DNA from: Burkholderia sp. BCC1644
Lineage (GTDB): Bacteria; Pseudomonadota; Gammaproteobacteria; Burkholderiales; Burkholderiaceae
Direction of reading: 5' to 3'
DNA length: 64,000 nt
NCBI RefSeq assembly: GCF_902833225.1
Contig: NZ_CADFEI010000021.1
Location: 1 to 64,000, forward strand
Numbering within the stretch: the stretch's first letter is position 1; every line of letters starts with the position of its first letter. A model generated the notes under the pieces. It saw nothing but the letters and a program-made list of their open reading frames with translations. It had not been told where the DNA came from and did not search any database. The position numbers and the translations under genes were made by a program. Shown here piece after piece: positions 56,509-64,000 of this stretch.

Positions 56509-57504
56509 TTACTTCGACGCGAGCCCCATCTCGTCGCGTACCTTCGACACGTTGTCGCGCGTCGCGAGCATGCCCGTCGTCAGCGTCAGCGCCGGCGGTG
56601 CCTTGCCCTGCGTGATCCACGTGTACATCAGGTCCGAGGTTTCCTCGCCGTGGCGCTTCGGGCTGATGATCACGGTGCCGTAGAAGCCCGTCGGCTGCGG
56701 CTTCTTGAACTCGTTCAGCGCCGAATCGGAACCGCCGATGCCGATGCCGATCATGTTGTCGGCCTTGAAGCCGCGGCCTTCGGCCGCGCGCACCGCGCCG
56801 AGCACGGCCTCGTCGTTCAGACCGTAGGCGACCCAGTGCTTGAACTGCGGGTTCTTCGTGAGCGCGATGTTCGCCGCGTTGAATGCGTTTTCCGTGTCGG
56901 TCTTCGCCTGCGGCGCCGCGATCACGTTCGCCTTCGGGAAGCCGGCGGCCACCAGCGCGTCGGTCGCGCCGCTGGTGCGGTCATGCGCGGTCGGCAGCTG
57001 CTCGTAGGTGATGTCGATCGCGCCGACGTCCTTCATGTCCCAGCCGCGCTTCTTGATCTCGGCCGCGATGCCGTCGCCGACCTGCTTGCCGATGTTGTAC
57101 GCGGAGATCCCCATGTGCGGCACCGCCTCGATCGGCTTGCCCGCACCGTCGACGAGGCGGTCGTCGACCGTCATCATCTTCAGGTTGTGCGACTTCGCCT
57201 TCGCGACGATGCCCGGCCCGAGCTTCACGTCGGGCGTGCAGATGATGAAGCCCTGCGCCTTCTGCGCGGACAGGTTGTCGATCGCGCTCATCACCTTCTC
57301 GCCGGACGGCGCGCCGATCTTCACGAGCGTGAAGCCCTTCTGCTTCGCGGCCATCTCGGCGAACTTCCACTCGTCCTGGAACCACGGCTCTTCCGGCTGC
57401 TTCACCAGGAAGCCGATCTTGACCGGGTCGGCCGCGTGCACGACCGGGCTCCCCATCACCACCGCGGCCGCAGCGGCCAGCGTTACGAACGTTCTGCGTT
57501 TCAT
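56509..57504 (-). CDS. araF: L-arabinose-binding periplasmic protein AraF-like
   Basis: A 331-residue solute-binding protein. A signal peptide (MKRRTFVTLAAAAAVVMGSPVVHA) is followed by KIGFLVKQPEEPWFQDEWKFAE, nearly identical to E. coli AraF, and by GFIICTPDVKLGP, TVDDRLVD and GLNDEAVLGAVRAAEGRGFKADNMIGIGIGG. AraF proteins bind L-arabinose and also D-galactose. It is the most specific of the operon's transport genes. Confidence 0.93.
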   Translation of the reverse strand: MKRRTFVTLAAAAAVVMGSPVVHAADPVKIGFLVKQPEEPWFQDEWKFAEMAAKQKGFTLVKIGAPSGEKVMSAIDNLSAQKAQGFIICTPDVKLGPGIVAKAKSHNLKMMTVDDRLVDGAGKPIEAVPHMGISAYNIGKQVGDGIAAEIKKRGWDMKDVGAIDITYEQLPTAHDRTSGATDALVAAGFPKANVIAAPQAKTDTENAFNAANIALTKNPQFKHWVAYGLNDEAVLGAVRAAEGRGFKADNMIGIGIGGSDSALNEFKKPQPTGFYGTVIISPKRHGEETSDLMYTWITQGKAPPALTLTTGMLATRDNVSKVRDEMGLASK

Positions 57505-57606
57505 CTCCAGTGTCTCCTTGTCTTCATCGAACAGGATGCAGCCGCTTGTTGGTTTCGACGCAGCGTGCGCGCGGCCGTCGCACGTGCGGTCTTTCGAATC
57601 GTTGCG

Positions 57607-58389
57607 TCAGTCGTGGTACAGCGCCGCACGCCCGCCGTCGACGGTGATGCATGCGGCATTGATGAACGGCGCCTCGTCGGACGCCAGGAACACGGCCGTC
57701 ATCGCGACCTCCTCCGGCCGGCCGATGCGCTTCATCGGCTGCAGCGCGAGCGTCTCGGCGCGCGCTGCAGCCGGATCGGGCTGCGCGTCCCACCAGTCGC
57801 GCGTGAGCTGCGTCTCGATGTAGCCCGGCGCGATCGCGTTCACGCGCACGTTGCGCGCCGCGTATTCGATGCCGAGCGCGCGCGTGAGACCGAGCACGCC
57901 GTGTTTCGCGACCGGGTACGGAAAGCAGCCCGGGATGATCCGGAACGCGTGCGTCGACGCGATGTTCACGATGCTGCCGCGACCGCGCTCGACCATTCCT
58001 TCGAGCGCCGCGCGGCAACCGTGCCACACGCCATCGAGATCGACCGCGAAGCAGCGGCGCCAGTCGTCATCGGTCATCGTCAACGGATCGGCGAACACGT
58101 TGATGCCTGCGTTGTTCACGAGCACGTCGAGCGGGCCGAACGCCGCCTCGGTCTGCGCGAGCGCATCCCGCACCGCGTCCTGCCGCGCGACGTCGGCCTC
58201 CAGCGGCAGCACGAGCGCGCCGTCGAATTCGCGCGCAATCGCGGCGGCCGTGTGCTGCGCCTGCGGGAAGTCGAGATCGACGAGCGCGACGGCCGCGCCC
58301 TCGCGAACGAATGCGCGGGCAATCGCGGCGCCGATGCCCCGGCCCGCGCCCGTCACCATCGCGACCTTGTCCGCGAGGCGGGGCATCAT
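57607..58389 (-). CDS. SDR-family sugar 1-dehydrogenase (second of two; galactose/fucose dehydrogenase-like)
   Basis: A 260-residue short-chain dehydrogenase. VAMVTGAGRGIGAAIARAF is near the N-terminus, VNNAGINVF at about 92, IASTHAF with the catalytic Ser at about 145 and the YPVAK catalytic pair at about 158. Similar Burkholderia enzymes oxidise L-fucose or D-galactose at C1. The ATG at 58389 overlaps the dgoA stop (ATGA), so it is coupled. A second ATG directly follows. Confidence 0.84.
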   Translation of the reverse strand: MMPRLADKVAMVTGAGRGIGAAIARAFVREGAAVALVDLDFPQAQHTAAAIAREFDGALVLPLEADVARQDAVRDALAQTEAAFGPLDVLVNNAGINVFADPLTMTDDDWRRCFAVDLDGVWHGCRAALEGMVERGRGSIVNIASTHAFRIIPGCFPYPVAKHGVLGLTRALGIEYAARNVRVNAIAPGYIETQLTRDWWDAQPDPAAARAETLALQPMKRIGRPEEVAMTAVFLASDEAPFINAACITVDGGRAALYHD

Positions 58390-59063
58390 GCGGCTCCGCC
58401 GCGCGCGACGCGCAAGCCGGCCTGGAACGCGCGTGCGTTCGCCGCCGTCGTGTCGGCCGACTGGCCGGGCCGGAACAGCGCCGAGCCGAGCCCGAAGCCG
58501 TTCGCGCCCGCGTCGAGGAACGGCGCCATGTTGTCGGGCGAAATTCCGCCGACCGGGATCAGCGGCACCGCACGGTCGATCACCGCGCGCCATGCCTTCA
58601 CGACCGCTACGCCGAGCTGTTCGGCCGGGAACATCTTCAGCACGTCGGCGCCGTTCGTGAGTGCCGCGAACGCTTCGGTCTGCGTCGCGACGCCCGGTGC
58701 GCTCGCCAGGCCGCGCTCGCGGGCACGGCGGATCACGGCTGCGTCGCTGTGCGGCATCACGATCAGCGCGCCGCCCGCGTCCTGCACGCGGTCGACGTAC
58801 TCGGCACGCAGCACGGTGCCCGCGCCGACGATCGCATCATCGGGCAGCGCGCGCCGCAGCGCCGCGATGCTGTCGAACGGATCCGGCGAGTTGAGCGGCA
58901 CCTCGACGATCCGGAAGCCGGCTTCGTACAGCGCATGGCCGTGGTCGGCCGCTTCGGCGGGCGTGATCCCGCGCATGATCGCGATCAGCGGGCATGCGTC
59001 GAACGCGCGCATCAGTGCGGCGTGGGGCGCGTACGGCGCGGGTAACGTAAGGTCGGACGACAT
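58386..59063 (-). CDS. dgoA: 2-dehydro-3-deoxy-6-phosphogalactonate aldolase
   Basis: A 225-residue KDPGal aldolase of the Eda fold. CPLIAIMRGITPAEA (about 28-42), IVEVPLNSPDPF with the catalytic glutamate (about 52), GAGTVLRAEYVD (about 81) and the Schiff-base lysine in LKMFPAEQLG (about 140) are DgoA motifs. It splits KDPGal into pyruvate and glyceraldehyde 3-phosphate. Length and residues separate it from the Eda encoded in the same window. It follows dgoK by 22 bases. Confidence 0.92.
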   Translation of the reverse strand: MSSDLTLPAPYAPHAALMRAFDACPLIAIMRGITPAEAADHGHALYEAGFRIVEVPLNSPDPFDSIAALRRALPDDAIVGAGTVLRAEYVDRVQDAGGALIVMPHSDAAVIRRARERGLASAPGVATQTEAFAALTNGADVLKMFPAEQLGVAVVKAWRAVIDRAVPLIPVGGISPDNMAPFLDAGANGFGLGSALFRPGQSADTTAANARAFQAGLRVARGGAA

Positions 59064-59085
59064 CAGGGGTTCCTCTGCAATCGTT

Positions 59086-60111
59086 TCATGGGTTGGCGCA
59101 GACGGGCTCGCCGTCCGCGCTCACGAGCCCGGCGCGCGACGCGATCCGCCACAGGCCGCGCTCGGTTGCATGCGCGGCGACCTGCGCATGCGCGTGGCCG
59201 AATACCTGCAGCGCATCGACGTAGCGCGCACACAAAGCGGCGTCGCCGATCAGCAGCAACGGCTGGTCCGCGAGCGCGACGCCGCGCTCCGCGAGCATCG
59301 CATCGAGCGCGTTGAGCTCATGGCCGATCAGCAGGCCCGACAGGTAATCGCCCTGCGCATCGGGCGCAAGCCGGTCGGTCAACCCGAGCGTGCGCGTGCT
59401 GAAAATCGTCGCGAGCAACCCCGTGCGCTGCGCACCGCGTGCAACCGACACGCCGCGCAAGAACGCAGCGCGGTCGGGTAAGGCGCCCGCGCGCATCGTG
59501 CGGCCGAGGATCGTGTGGTCGCGCAGCACCGCGAACAGCTCGCCCGTCATGAAGGTCTGGAAACGCTCGATCAGCCCGTCCTTCACCCACGCCCATTTCG
59601 CATGCGTGCCCGGCAAGCCGATCAGTACCCCTGAACGATCGGCGCCAAGCATCGGATCGCTCGCGAGTGCACCGAATATCTGCGTTTCTTCGCCGCGCAT
59701 CACGTCGGGCAGTTCGCCCGTCGCAATCACGCCCGGCACGATCGAGACCGTCGCGCCACGCGACGTCGTCACCGTGATGAGGCCCGCGACGAGCGCGTCG
59801 GCACCGGCCGGCACCGCAACGTACGGCGCCTCGCGCCAGCCCTGCGCGCTGCCGACCATTCCGGCGGCGAGCACCGGCAGGCCCGGCGTGCGGTCGAGCC
59901 AGTCGCCGCACGCCTCCTCGAATACGGCGTCGAACGCACGCGCGCCGCCGCCCGGCACATGCATCACGCCCGCCGCGCGGCTGCGCGTGTCGAGCAACGC
60001 ACCGTGCGCGTCGTACAGGTAAGCGCGCAGCGACGTCGTGCCCCAGTCGAGCGCGATCAGCGACGGGGTGGCGGAGCTGGCATCCGGAACGGGCCGGGTC
60101 GAAGTGCTCAT
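59086..60111 (-). CDS. dgoK: 2-dehydro-3-deoxygalactonokinase
   Basis: A 341-residue kinase of the DgoK family (ASKHA fold). LIALDWGTTSLRAYLYD is at about residues 18-34, LAAGMVGSAQGWREAPYV at about 80 and VLIGLPGTHAKWAWVKDGLI at about 160. It phosphorylates 2-keto-3-deoxygalactonate. The ATG overlaps the iclR-type stop (ATGA). No galactonate dehydratase or lactonase gene is in the window, so those steps must be encoded elsewhere. Confidence 0.92.
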   Translation of the reverse strand: MSTSTRPVPDASSATPSLIALDWGTTSLRAYLYDAHGALLDTRSRAAGVMHVPGGGARAFDAVFEEACGDWLDRTPGLPVLAAGMVGSAQGWREAPYVAVPAGADALVAGLITVTTSRGATVSIVPGVIATGELPDVMRGEETQIFGALASDPMLGADRSGVLIGLPGTHAKWAWVKDGLIERFQTFMTGELFAVLRDHTILGRTMRAGALPDRAAFLRGVSVARGAQRTGLLATIFSTRTLGLTDRLAPDAQGDYLSGLLIGHELNALDAMLAERGVALADQPLLLIGDAALCARYVDALQVFGHAHAQVAAHATERGLWRIASRAGLVSADGEPVCANP

Positions 60112-61007
60112 CGTTTGATCCTGCGGGTACCCTGCGGCGGGCTCCAGCCCAGTTCCGCGGAAATGGCTCGCGCTTCGCGCTGCACGAGTGGAATCAGTTC
60201 GTCCATCCGGTCGTGCGGCATGTACGGAATGGTGCTTGCGACCGACACGGCCGCGACGACCGTGCCCGACGCATCGCGGATCGGTGCGGCCACGCAGCGG
60301 ATCGACGCCTCGTTTTCCTCGAGATCGAACGTATAGCCGCCGGCCGCGTAATGGGCCATGCGCTGCAGGAACGCACTCGTCTCGGGCCGGTTGTCGGGCT
60401 TGAAATTGACGCCGGCCAGCGCGCGCCGCGCGGCTTCGAACAGTGAGCGCCACAGGTCCGGATCGAGGTCGAGCATCATCGCCTTGCCGATGCCGGTCGA
60501 CGCGAGCGGCATCCGGTGGCCGACACGCGAGCGCATCTCGAGGCCGCGCGTGCCAGGAATCTTGTCGATGTACAGCACGTCGTCGCCGTCGCGCACGCCG
60601 AGGTGGATCGTGTCGAGCGTCGCTTCCGCGAGCGCTTCGAGATGCGGCCGCGCCACCGCGGTGAGCGGCATCTGCTCGAGCGCGATCGTGCCGAGCTCGA
60701 TCAGCTTCGGGCCGAGCAGGTAGCCGCCCTGCACCTGGCGCAGGTAGCGCGCCTGCACGAGGCTGCTGACGAGACGGTGCGTCGTGCTGCGCGTCGTCCC
60801 GAGCGCCGCGCCGATCGCACGCATGTCGCGCGCGCCGTTCGCGATCGCCTCGAGGATCGCGAGGCCGCGCAGCAGCGTCTGCGTGCCGGCCTGCTGCGCG
60901 GCGAGATCCAGCGGCGTGCTGGTCGCGCCGATGCTGTCGGTCAGCGATACATCGTCCGGCGTCGCGCGCCGGGCGTCGAGGGCAAGGGAATCGGGCATCT
61001 TGGTCAT
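60108..61007 (-). CDS. IclR-family transcriptional regulator
   Basis: A 299-residue IclR regulator. The N-terminal winged helix (about residues 40-100) contains LLRGLAILEAIANGARDMRAIGAALGTTRSTTHRLVSSLVQARYL. The C-terminal effector domain contains VLYIDKIPGTRGLEMRSRVGHRMPLASTGIGKAM, typical of IclR. Being first in the minus-strand sugar operon and coupled to dgoK, it likely regulates its own operon with a sugar-acid ligand. Confidence 0.88.
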   Translation of the reverse strand: MTKMPDSLALDARRATPDDVSLTDSIGATSTPLDLAAQQAGTQTLLRGLAILEAIANGARDMRAIGAALGTTRSTTHRLVSSLVQARYLRQVQGGYLLGPKLIELGTIALEQMPLTAVARPHLEALAEATLDTIHLGVRDGDDVLYIDKIPGTRGLEMRSRVGHRMPLASTGIGKAMMLDLDPDLWRSLFEAARRALAGVNFKPDNRPETSAFLQRMAHYAAGGYTFDLEENEASIRCVAAPIRDASGTVVAAVSVASTIPYMPHDRMDELIPLVQREARAISAELGWSPPQGTRRIKR

Positions 61008-61356
61008 GGAACGGGCTTCTTCAACGGAATCGGTGAAGCCGCTCGCGCGGCGCCGGAACGGGGTTCCGTGCTGCGGCGTGGCGGCGGTCGATGCACCGAG
61101 TAAAGCGCCCGGCGAACTTCATGGAAGGTGTCTCCGTGTGCGACGGGCGCCGCGCGATGCGTGGGTCCGAAGCTGTCGATGTGCTTCGGATTGTAGGAGC
61201 GCACGCACTCGTCTCCAATATTTGAATGCGTTGTCCAGATAATGAGAATTTGGCGAATACCAGCGGCATGTGCGACGCAACGGCCGCGCCATGAACACGG
61301 GGGCGGAACCCGCCGTGTCGCAGGTTCCGCCCCCGTTTGCCCACGATACGCCGCGC
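61008..61356. other. 349-base intergenic region upstream of the IclR-led operon
   Basis: It holds the terminator of the EF-hand gene (61297-61336) and an A/T-richer patch at about 61200-61260 (TTTGAATGCGTTGTCCAGATAATG area) that probably contains the operon promoter and IclR-type operator. No single box could be defined with confidence and no gene is seen. Confidence 0.5.
61297..61336 (-). terminator. Hairpin terminator after the EF-hand gene
   Basis: A perfect 13-bp stem (61297-61309 with 61324-61336) lies 20 bases past the EF-hand stop on the minus strand. Only a weak GTTCAT tail follows. Confidence 0.6.
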
Positions 61357-61758
61357 CTACTGCTGGCTGCTCGTGCTGCGTGCCTGCATGTAGCGCTGCA
61401 CGTCCGCGAACGACACGCGGCCGTTGCCGCTCGCGTCGATCTGCCGGAAGTGGTTCGCGACATAGCCGAGGCCAGCCGCACGCGCCTGCGACTCGGTGAT
61501 CGCACCCGTGTTCTGCGTATCGGCCGCGCTGAACTGGCTCGCGAGCTTGCGCACCACCTGCGCATGCAGCGCGGCGCCCGTCGTCTGTGTGCCGGCGGTC
61601 GCGCGGCGCGCGGCCGGCGGCACGTACGGATCGCCGAGCTGCGCCTGGCGCGCACGTGCCGGTGCGGCGGCGTCGCTCGCCTGCGCGAACGCGGATACGG
61701 ATGCTGCGGCACCGGCACATGCGAGCGCCGCGGCAACGACGATGAAACGTTTCTTCAT
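61357..61758 (-). CDS. Secreted EF-hand-like protein
   Basis: A 133-residue secreted protein. A signal peptide (MKKRFIVVAAALACAGAAASVSAFA, residues 1-25) precedes a Pro/Ala-rich linker and a pair of EF-hand-like loops. The second, DASGNGRVSFAD at 108-119, has canonical calcium-binding positions with Asp at position 12. The first, starting Asp80, is degenerate. It may bind calcium in the periplasm; function unknown. The start at 61758 opens onto the signal peptide. Confidence 0.8.
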   Translation of the reverse strand: MKKRFIVVAAALACAGAAASVSAFAQASDAAAPARARQAQLGDPYVPPAARRATAGTQTTGAALHAQVVRKLASQFSAADTQNTGAITESQARAAGLGYVANHFRQIDASGNGRVSFADVQRYMQARSTSSQQ

Positions 61759-61840
61759 ATCAGGCTCCAGTCTGGAATGAGGTCGTCGACGGCCGGCGAA
61801 CGGCGCCACCGCGGGCGCCCGTCGCCGGCCCGGCGCAGCA

Positions 61841-63451
61841 TCAGTGCGCGGCCGCGTTGTAGAAGGTCACGAGGTCGGCTTTCTCCTGCGGACGCGACGT
61901 ATCGTCGAGATAGACCATGTGTCCGCCCTGATAGTCCTTGATCGTCAGGTTCGGTTGGGTTCCGAGCCGCGCGAGGTCCAGCTCGGTCTGGTAGAACGGC
62001 GTCGCGATGTCGTGATACCCGTTCAGCGACAGCACCTTCAGTTGCGGATTCAGCGTCAGCGCCGCTGCCAGGTCGGGGATCGTGTCGGGCATCGCGAGCC
62101 CGTCGTGCGTCCAGTCCCACGTGTTGATCGCATTGCTGCTCACCGAATAGGCCGACTGCGCGGTGTACTTCAGCTCGTTCGGCAGGTAGCTGCCGATCGT
62201 ATCGGTGAACGGCTTCGTGATGAACGAGCTCGACGGATCGCCGTCCGCCGCGAGCGGGCTCGACACGGGCACGTTCACGCGCGCGTCGTAGCGGCCGATC
62301 AGCGTGCCCGGCACCAGCGACAGCTGGAAGCTGTTGTCGAAGAAGGTCGGGATCACGTTGAAGTTCGCATTCCACAGCGACTGCTTCACGCCGGTCGCAT
62401 TCGCCATCGTCGTGACGAGGTTCGGCGGCGGCGGCGTATGGCTCGCGAGGTACGCGTTCACGGCGGGCGCGTAGCTGCCGGCCGTCAGCAGGCGCATCTG
62501 GTCCGCGTACTGCGGCAGGCTCGACGGGTTCGGATTGTCGAGCTGGTAGTACGCGCCGACGGTCCCGTACGACGGCACGAAACCCGCGCAGCTCACCGGG
62601 CTCGATCCGTTGTTCGAGTTACCGATGTAGTCGCTCGCCATGTCGCAGTTCGTGTTGTAGTTCAGGATCGACGACTGCAGCACGACGCCGTCGAGCTTCA
62701 CGCCGGCCGTCTCCAGCAGGTTCGCGAGCACGTCGGTGCGCGGCGTGCCGTACGATTCGCCGAACAGGTATTTCGGCGAAGCACTGCGCTGGTTCACGGT
62801 CAGGTAGCGCGTGACGAAATCGCGGAACGCGCCGCCGTCCTGGTCGACACCCCAGAACGTCTGGTTCGTGTTCGGTGCGATCGCTTCGGAGAAGCCGGTG
62901 CCGATCGCATCGACGAACACGAGGTCGGTCGTGTCGAGCAGGCTTTCCTGGTTGTCGACGAACGGGAACGTCGACGTGTTCGCGTTCGGGTCGCCCGTCT
63001 GGACCCGGCGCGGGCCGAACGAGCCGAGGTGCAGCCACACCGATGCCGAGCCCGGGCCGCCGTTGTACAGGAACGTGACGGGCCGCTTCGCCGCAGGCTG
63101 GTTGTCGGCCGTGTAGGCGACATAGAAGAACGACGCTTCCGGCGCGCCGGTCTGCGGATTGCGCGCGACGAGGTGGCCGGCCGTGGCCGTGTACCGGATC
63201 GTCTTGCCGTTCAGCGTGATCTGGTGATGCGTGACGGCCGCCTTTTCGACCGCGGCGGAAGCGTCGAGCGACGCAGTCGCGCTCGACGAATAACTATTGG
63301 GATCGTTGTACGCCCTGTCCACCTGACTGGCGGGATCGGCTGAATTGTCGGCGCTTGCAGCAGCGGACGATGACACGTCGTCGTTGCAGGCCGTCAGAAT
63401 CAGCGAAGAAAACACCACCCCCAACAACAGCTTCGCTTTGCTCGCTGGCAT
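61841..63451 (-). CDS. Serine carboxypeptidase-like lipoprotein (peptidase S10)
   Basis: A 536-residue alpha/beta-hydrolase. A lipoprotein signal ends in the lipobox LTAC with Cys22. The S10 oxyanion region FLYNGGPGSASVWLHLGSFGPRRV is at about 128-151, the nucleophile Ser233 in FGESYGTPR, and the triad is completed by Asp481 (NGYHDIATPF) and His511 (QGGHMVYLD). It would remove C-terminal residues from peptides outside the cytoplasm. Bacterial S10 enzymes are less common than in eukaryotes. The start at 63451 opens the signal. Confidence 0.88.
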   Translation of the reverse strand: MPASKAKLLLGVVFSSLILTACNDDVSSSAAASADNSADPASQVDRAYNDPNSYSSSATASLDASAAVEKAAVTHHQITLNGKTIRYTATAGHLVARNPQTGAPEASFFYVAYTADNQPAAKRPVTFLYNGGPGSASVWLHLGSFGPRRVQTGDPNANTSTFPFVDNQESLLDTTDLVFVDAIGTGFSEAIAPNTNQTFWGVDQDGGAFRDFVTRYLTVNQRSASPKYLFGESYGTPRTDVLANLLETAGVKLDGVVLQSSILNYNTNCDMASDYIGNSNNGSSPVSCAGFVPSYGTVGAYYQLDNPNPSSLPQYADQMRLLTAGSYAPAVNAYLASHTPPPPNLVTTMANATGVKQSLWNANFNVIPTFFDNSFQLSLVPGTLIGRYDARVNVPVSSPLAADGDPSSSFITKPFTDTIGSYLPNELKYTAQSAYSVSSNAINTWDWTHDGLAMPDTIPDLAAALTLNPQLKVLSLNGYHDIATPFYQTELDLARLGTQPNLTIKDYQGGHMVYLDDTSRPQEKADLVTFYNAAAH

Positions 63452-63877
63452 CGTTGCTTTCCTTCTCTCGGATGTTTTTTGTGTCGAGCAGCCGGATAAG
63501 CCGCCCCCCGCCTCGATTGCGGCCGATAAGCCGAGGCGCTGGCCAATATACGCGAGCCCGTCAGCTTTGAAAAATTTTGAAATATTTGGCTGGCGGAGGG
63601 TGCGGCGCACACCTTTCAGGAATGCTTCGAATCGTGAAACGTTGCATTTCACGTCGCTTTCAGTGACTTTCGCGTTTACCCGCGGCGACTAAAAAAAGGC
63701 GGATTTCGTGCCATATCGGCAAACAAAACCACACGGTCGCGGGCATTGCTCAGCAAAGCGAAATAGACGAATTCGTCTAAAGGATGTGGCCCGAAATGCG
63801 CGCGACACGAATGCGCTGCGCTGCACCAATGGCGCCCGGGCGACGGAACGGACGATGCGACGGCGCGCTCGCGCCGT
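63452..63877. other. 426-base intergenic region upstream of the peptidase gene
   Basis: It contains the predicted peptidase promoter (63545-63572), A/T-rich stretches near 63570-63590 and a small CGGCGCG-type hairpin at about 63861-63876 that may be the end of mtgA transcription. No convincing gene or repeat is seen. Confidence 0.6.
63545..63572 (-). promoter_or_regulatory. Predicted sigma-70 promoter of the S10 peptidase gene
   Basis: On the minus strand TTTCAA (63572-63567), a 16-base spacer and TATATT (63550-63545) give a reasonable -35/-10 pair. Transcription would start near 63538, leaving a leader of about 87 bases. Confidence 0.42.
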
Positions 63878-64000
63878 TCACTCCGATTGCGGCAGCTCGG
63901 CCGCGCCCATGCGGCGCGCGATGACGGCCGCGCGCTGCGCCTGGTAGGCCGAGCCGCGATGCGCGTCGAACCAGCGCGGCTTCGGCAGCATCACCGCGAG
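63878..64000 (-). CDS. mtgA: Monofunctional peptidoglycan transglycosylase MtgA (C-terminal part)
   Basis: Only the last 40 codons are in the window; the gene continues past the right edge. The visible end LAVMLPKPRWFDAHRGSAYQ followed by QRAAVIARRMGAAELPQSE matches the C-terminus of MtgA, with the LPxPxxxxxxR pattern of GT51 glycosyltransferases. MtgA polymerises lipid II glycan strands at the inner membrane. The call rests on a short segment. Confidence 0.7.
   Translation of the reverse strand, partial: LAVMLPKPRWFDAHRGSAYQAQRAAVIARRMGAAELPQSE

Noticed and set aside
56383..59481. Plus-strand open frame of over 1000 codons opposite araF, SDR, dgoA and part of dgoK
   Set aside because: Same shadow pattern; the minus-strand genes carry clear catalytic motifs and overlapping start/stop codons.

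Overview
The window is a GC-rich (roughly two thirds G+C), gene-dense bacterial chromosome segment. Gene content and order (gltIJKL next to gdhA; dapB-exbB-exbD-leuS-lptE-holA-proA on one strand; fur divergent from bamE; thiL-pgpA-pncC; edd-eda with a HexR-type regulator) and protein style point to Burkholderia, most likely the B. cepacia complex, main chromosome. No tRNA, rRNA, CRISPR array, insertion sequence or prophage was seen, so this is core chromosome with a few accessory pieces. The species call is inference from recognised gene neighbourhoods; no database was searched.

Layout. 1-5339: glutamate/aspartate ABC importer (gltL partial, gltK, gltJ, gltI), glutamate dehydrogenase and a HypT-like LysR regulator. 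5570-9380: purB, an FAD amine-oxidase-like enzyme and a divergent TetR regulator with two operator-like palindromes between them. 9451-15193: gluconate kinase and permease, the Entner-Doudoroff enzymes eda and edd, and divergent hexR; candidate LacI-type and HexR operators can be read directly. 15305-24489: a minus-strand housekeeping run (hemJ-like, proA, holA, lptE, leuS, exbD, exbB, dapB, bamE), then fur. 25160-29075: ureidoglycolate lyase, allantoicase, dctA and a FadR-type GntR regulator with two FadR-like palindromes. 29121-31521: a LysR/MFS divergent pair. 31626-37124: an L-idonate/ketogluconate type cluster (idnD-like, 2-hydroxyacid dehydrogenase, MFS, idnO-like) with a divergent LysR gene. 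37214-42778: gap, tkt, speE, a VOC protein and rsmE. 42857-45101: an unknown secreted protein, a barstar/barnase-type pair and an apparent structured small RNA. 45162-49704: maeB, thiL, pgpA, pncC. 49734-52955: a phosphorylcholine-phosphatase-like HAD enzyme behind PhoB-like direct repeats, pyrF and an aldose-epimerase-like gene. 53006-61007: an oxidative sugar operon (IclR regulator, dgoK, dgoA, SDR, araFGH, SDR). 61357-64000: an EF-hand protein, a lipoprotein serine carboxypeptidase and the 3' end of mtgA.

How the parts work together. Much of the window converges on lower Entner-Doudoroff/triose metabolism. Idonate-type sugar acids can be converted to gluconate (IdnD, IdnO), phosphorylated (GntK) and cleaved (Edd, Eda). 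A galactose/arabinose transporter feeds dehydrogenases and DgoK/DgoA, again giving pyruvate and glyceraldehyde 3-phosphate, which Gap and Tkt consume. The readable operators suggest each branch is controlled separately. The least ordinary items are the secreted RNase with a barstar-family inhibitor that has an extra N-terminal segment, and the unannotated RNA gene beside it.
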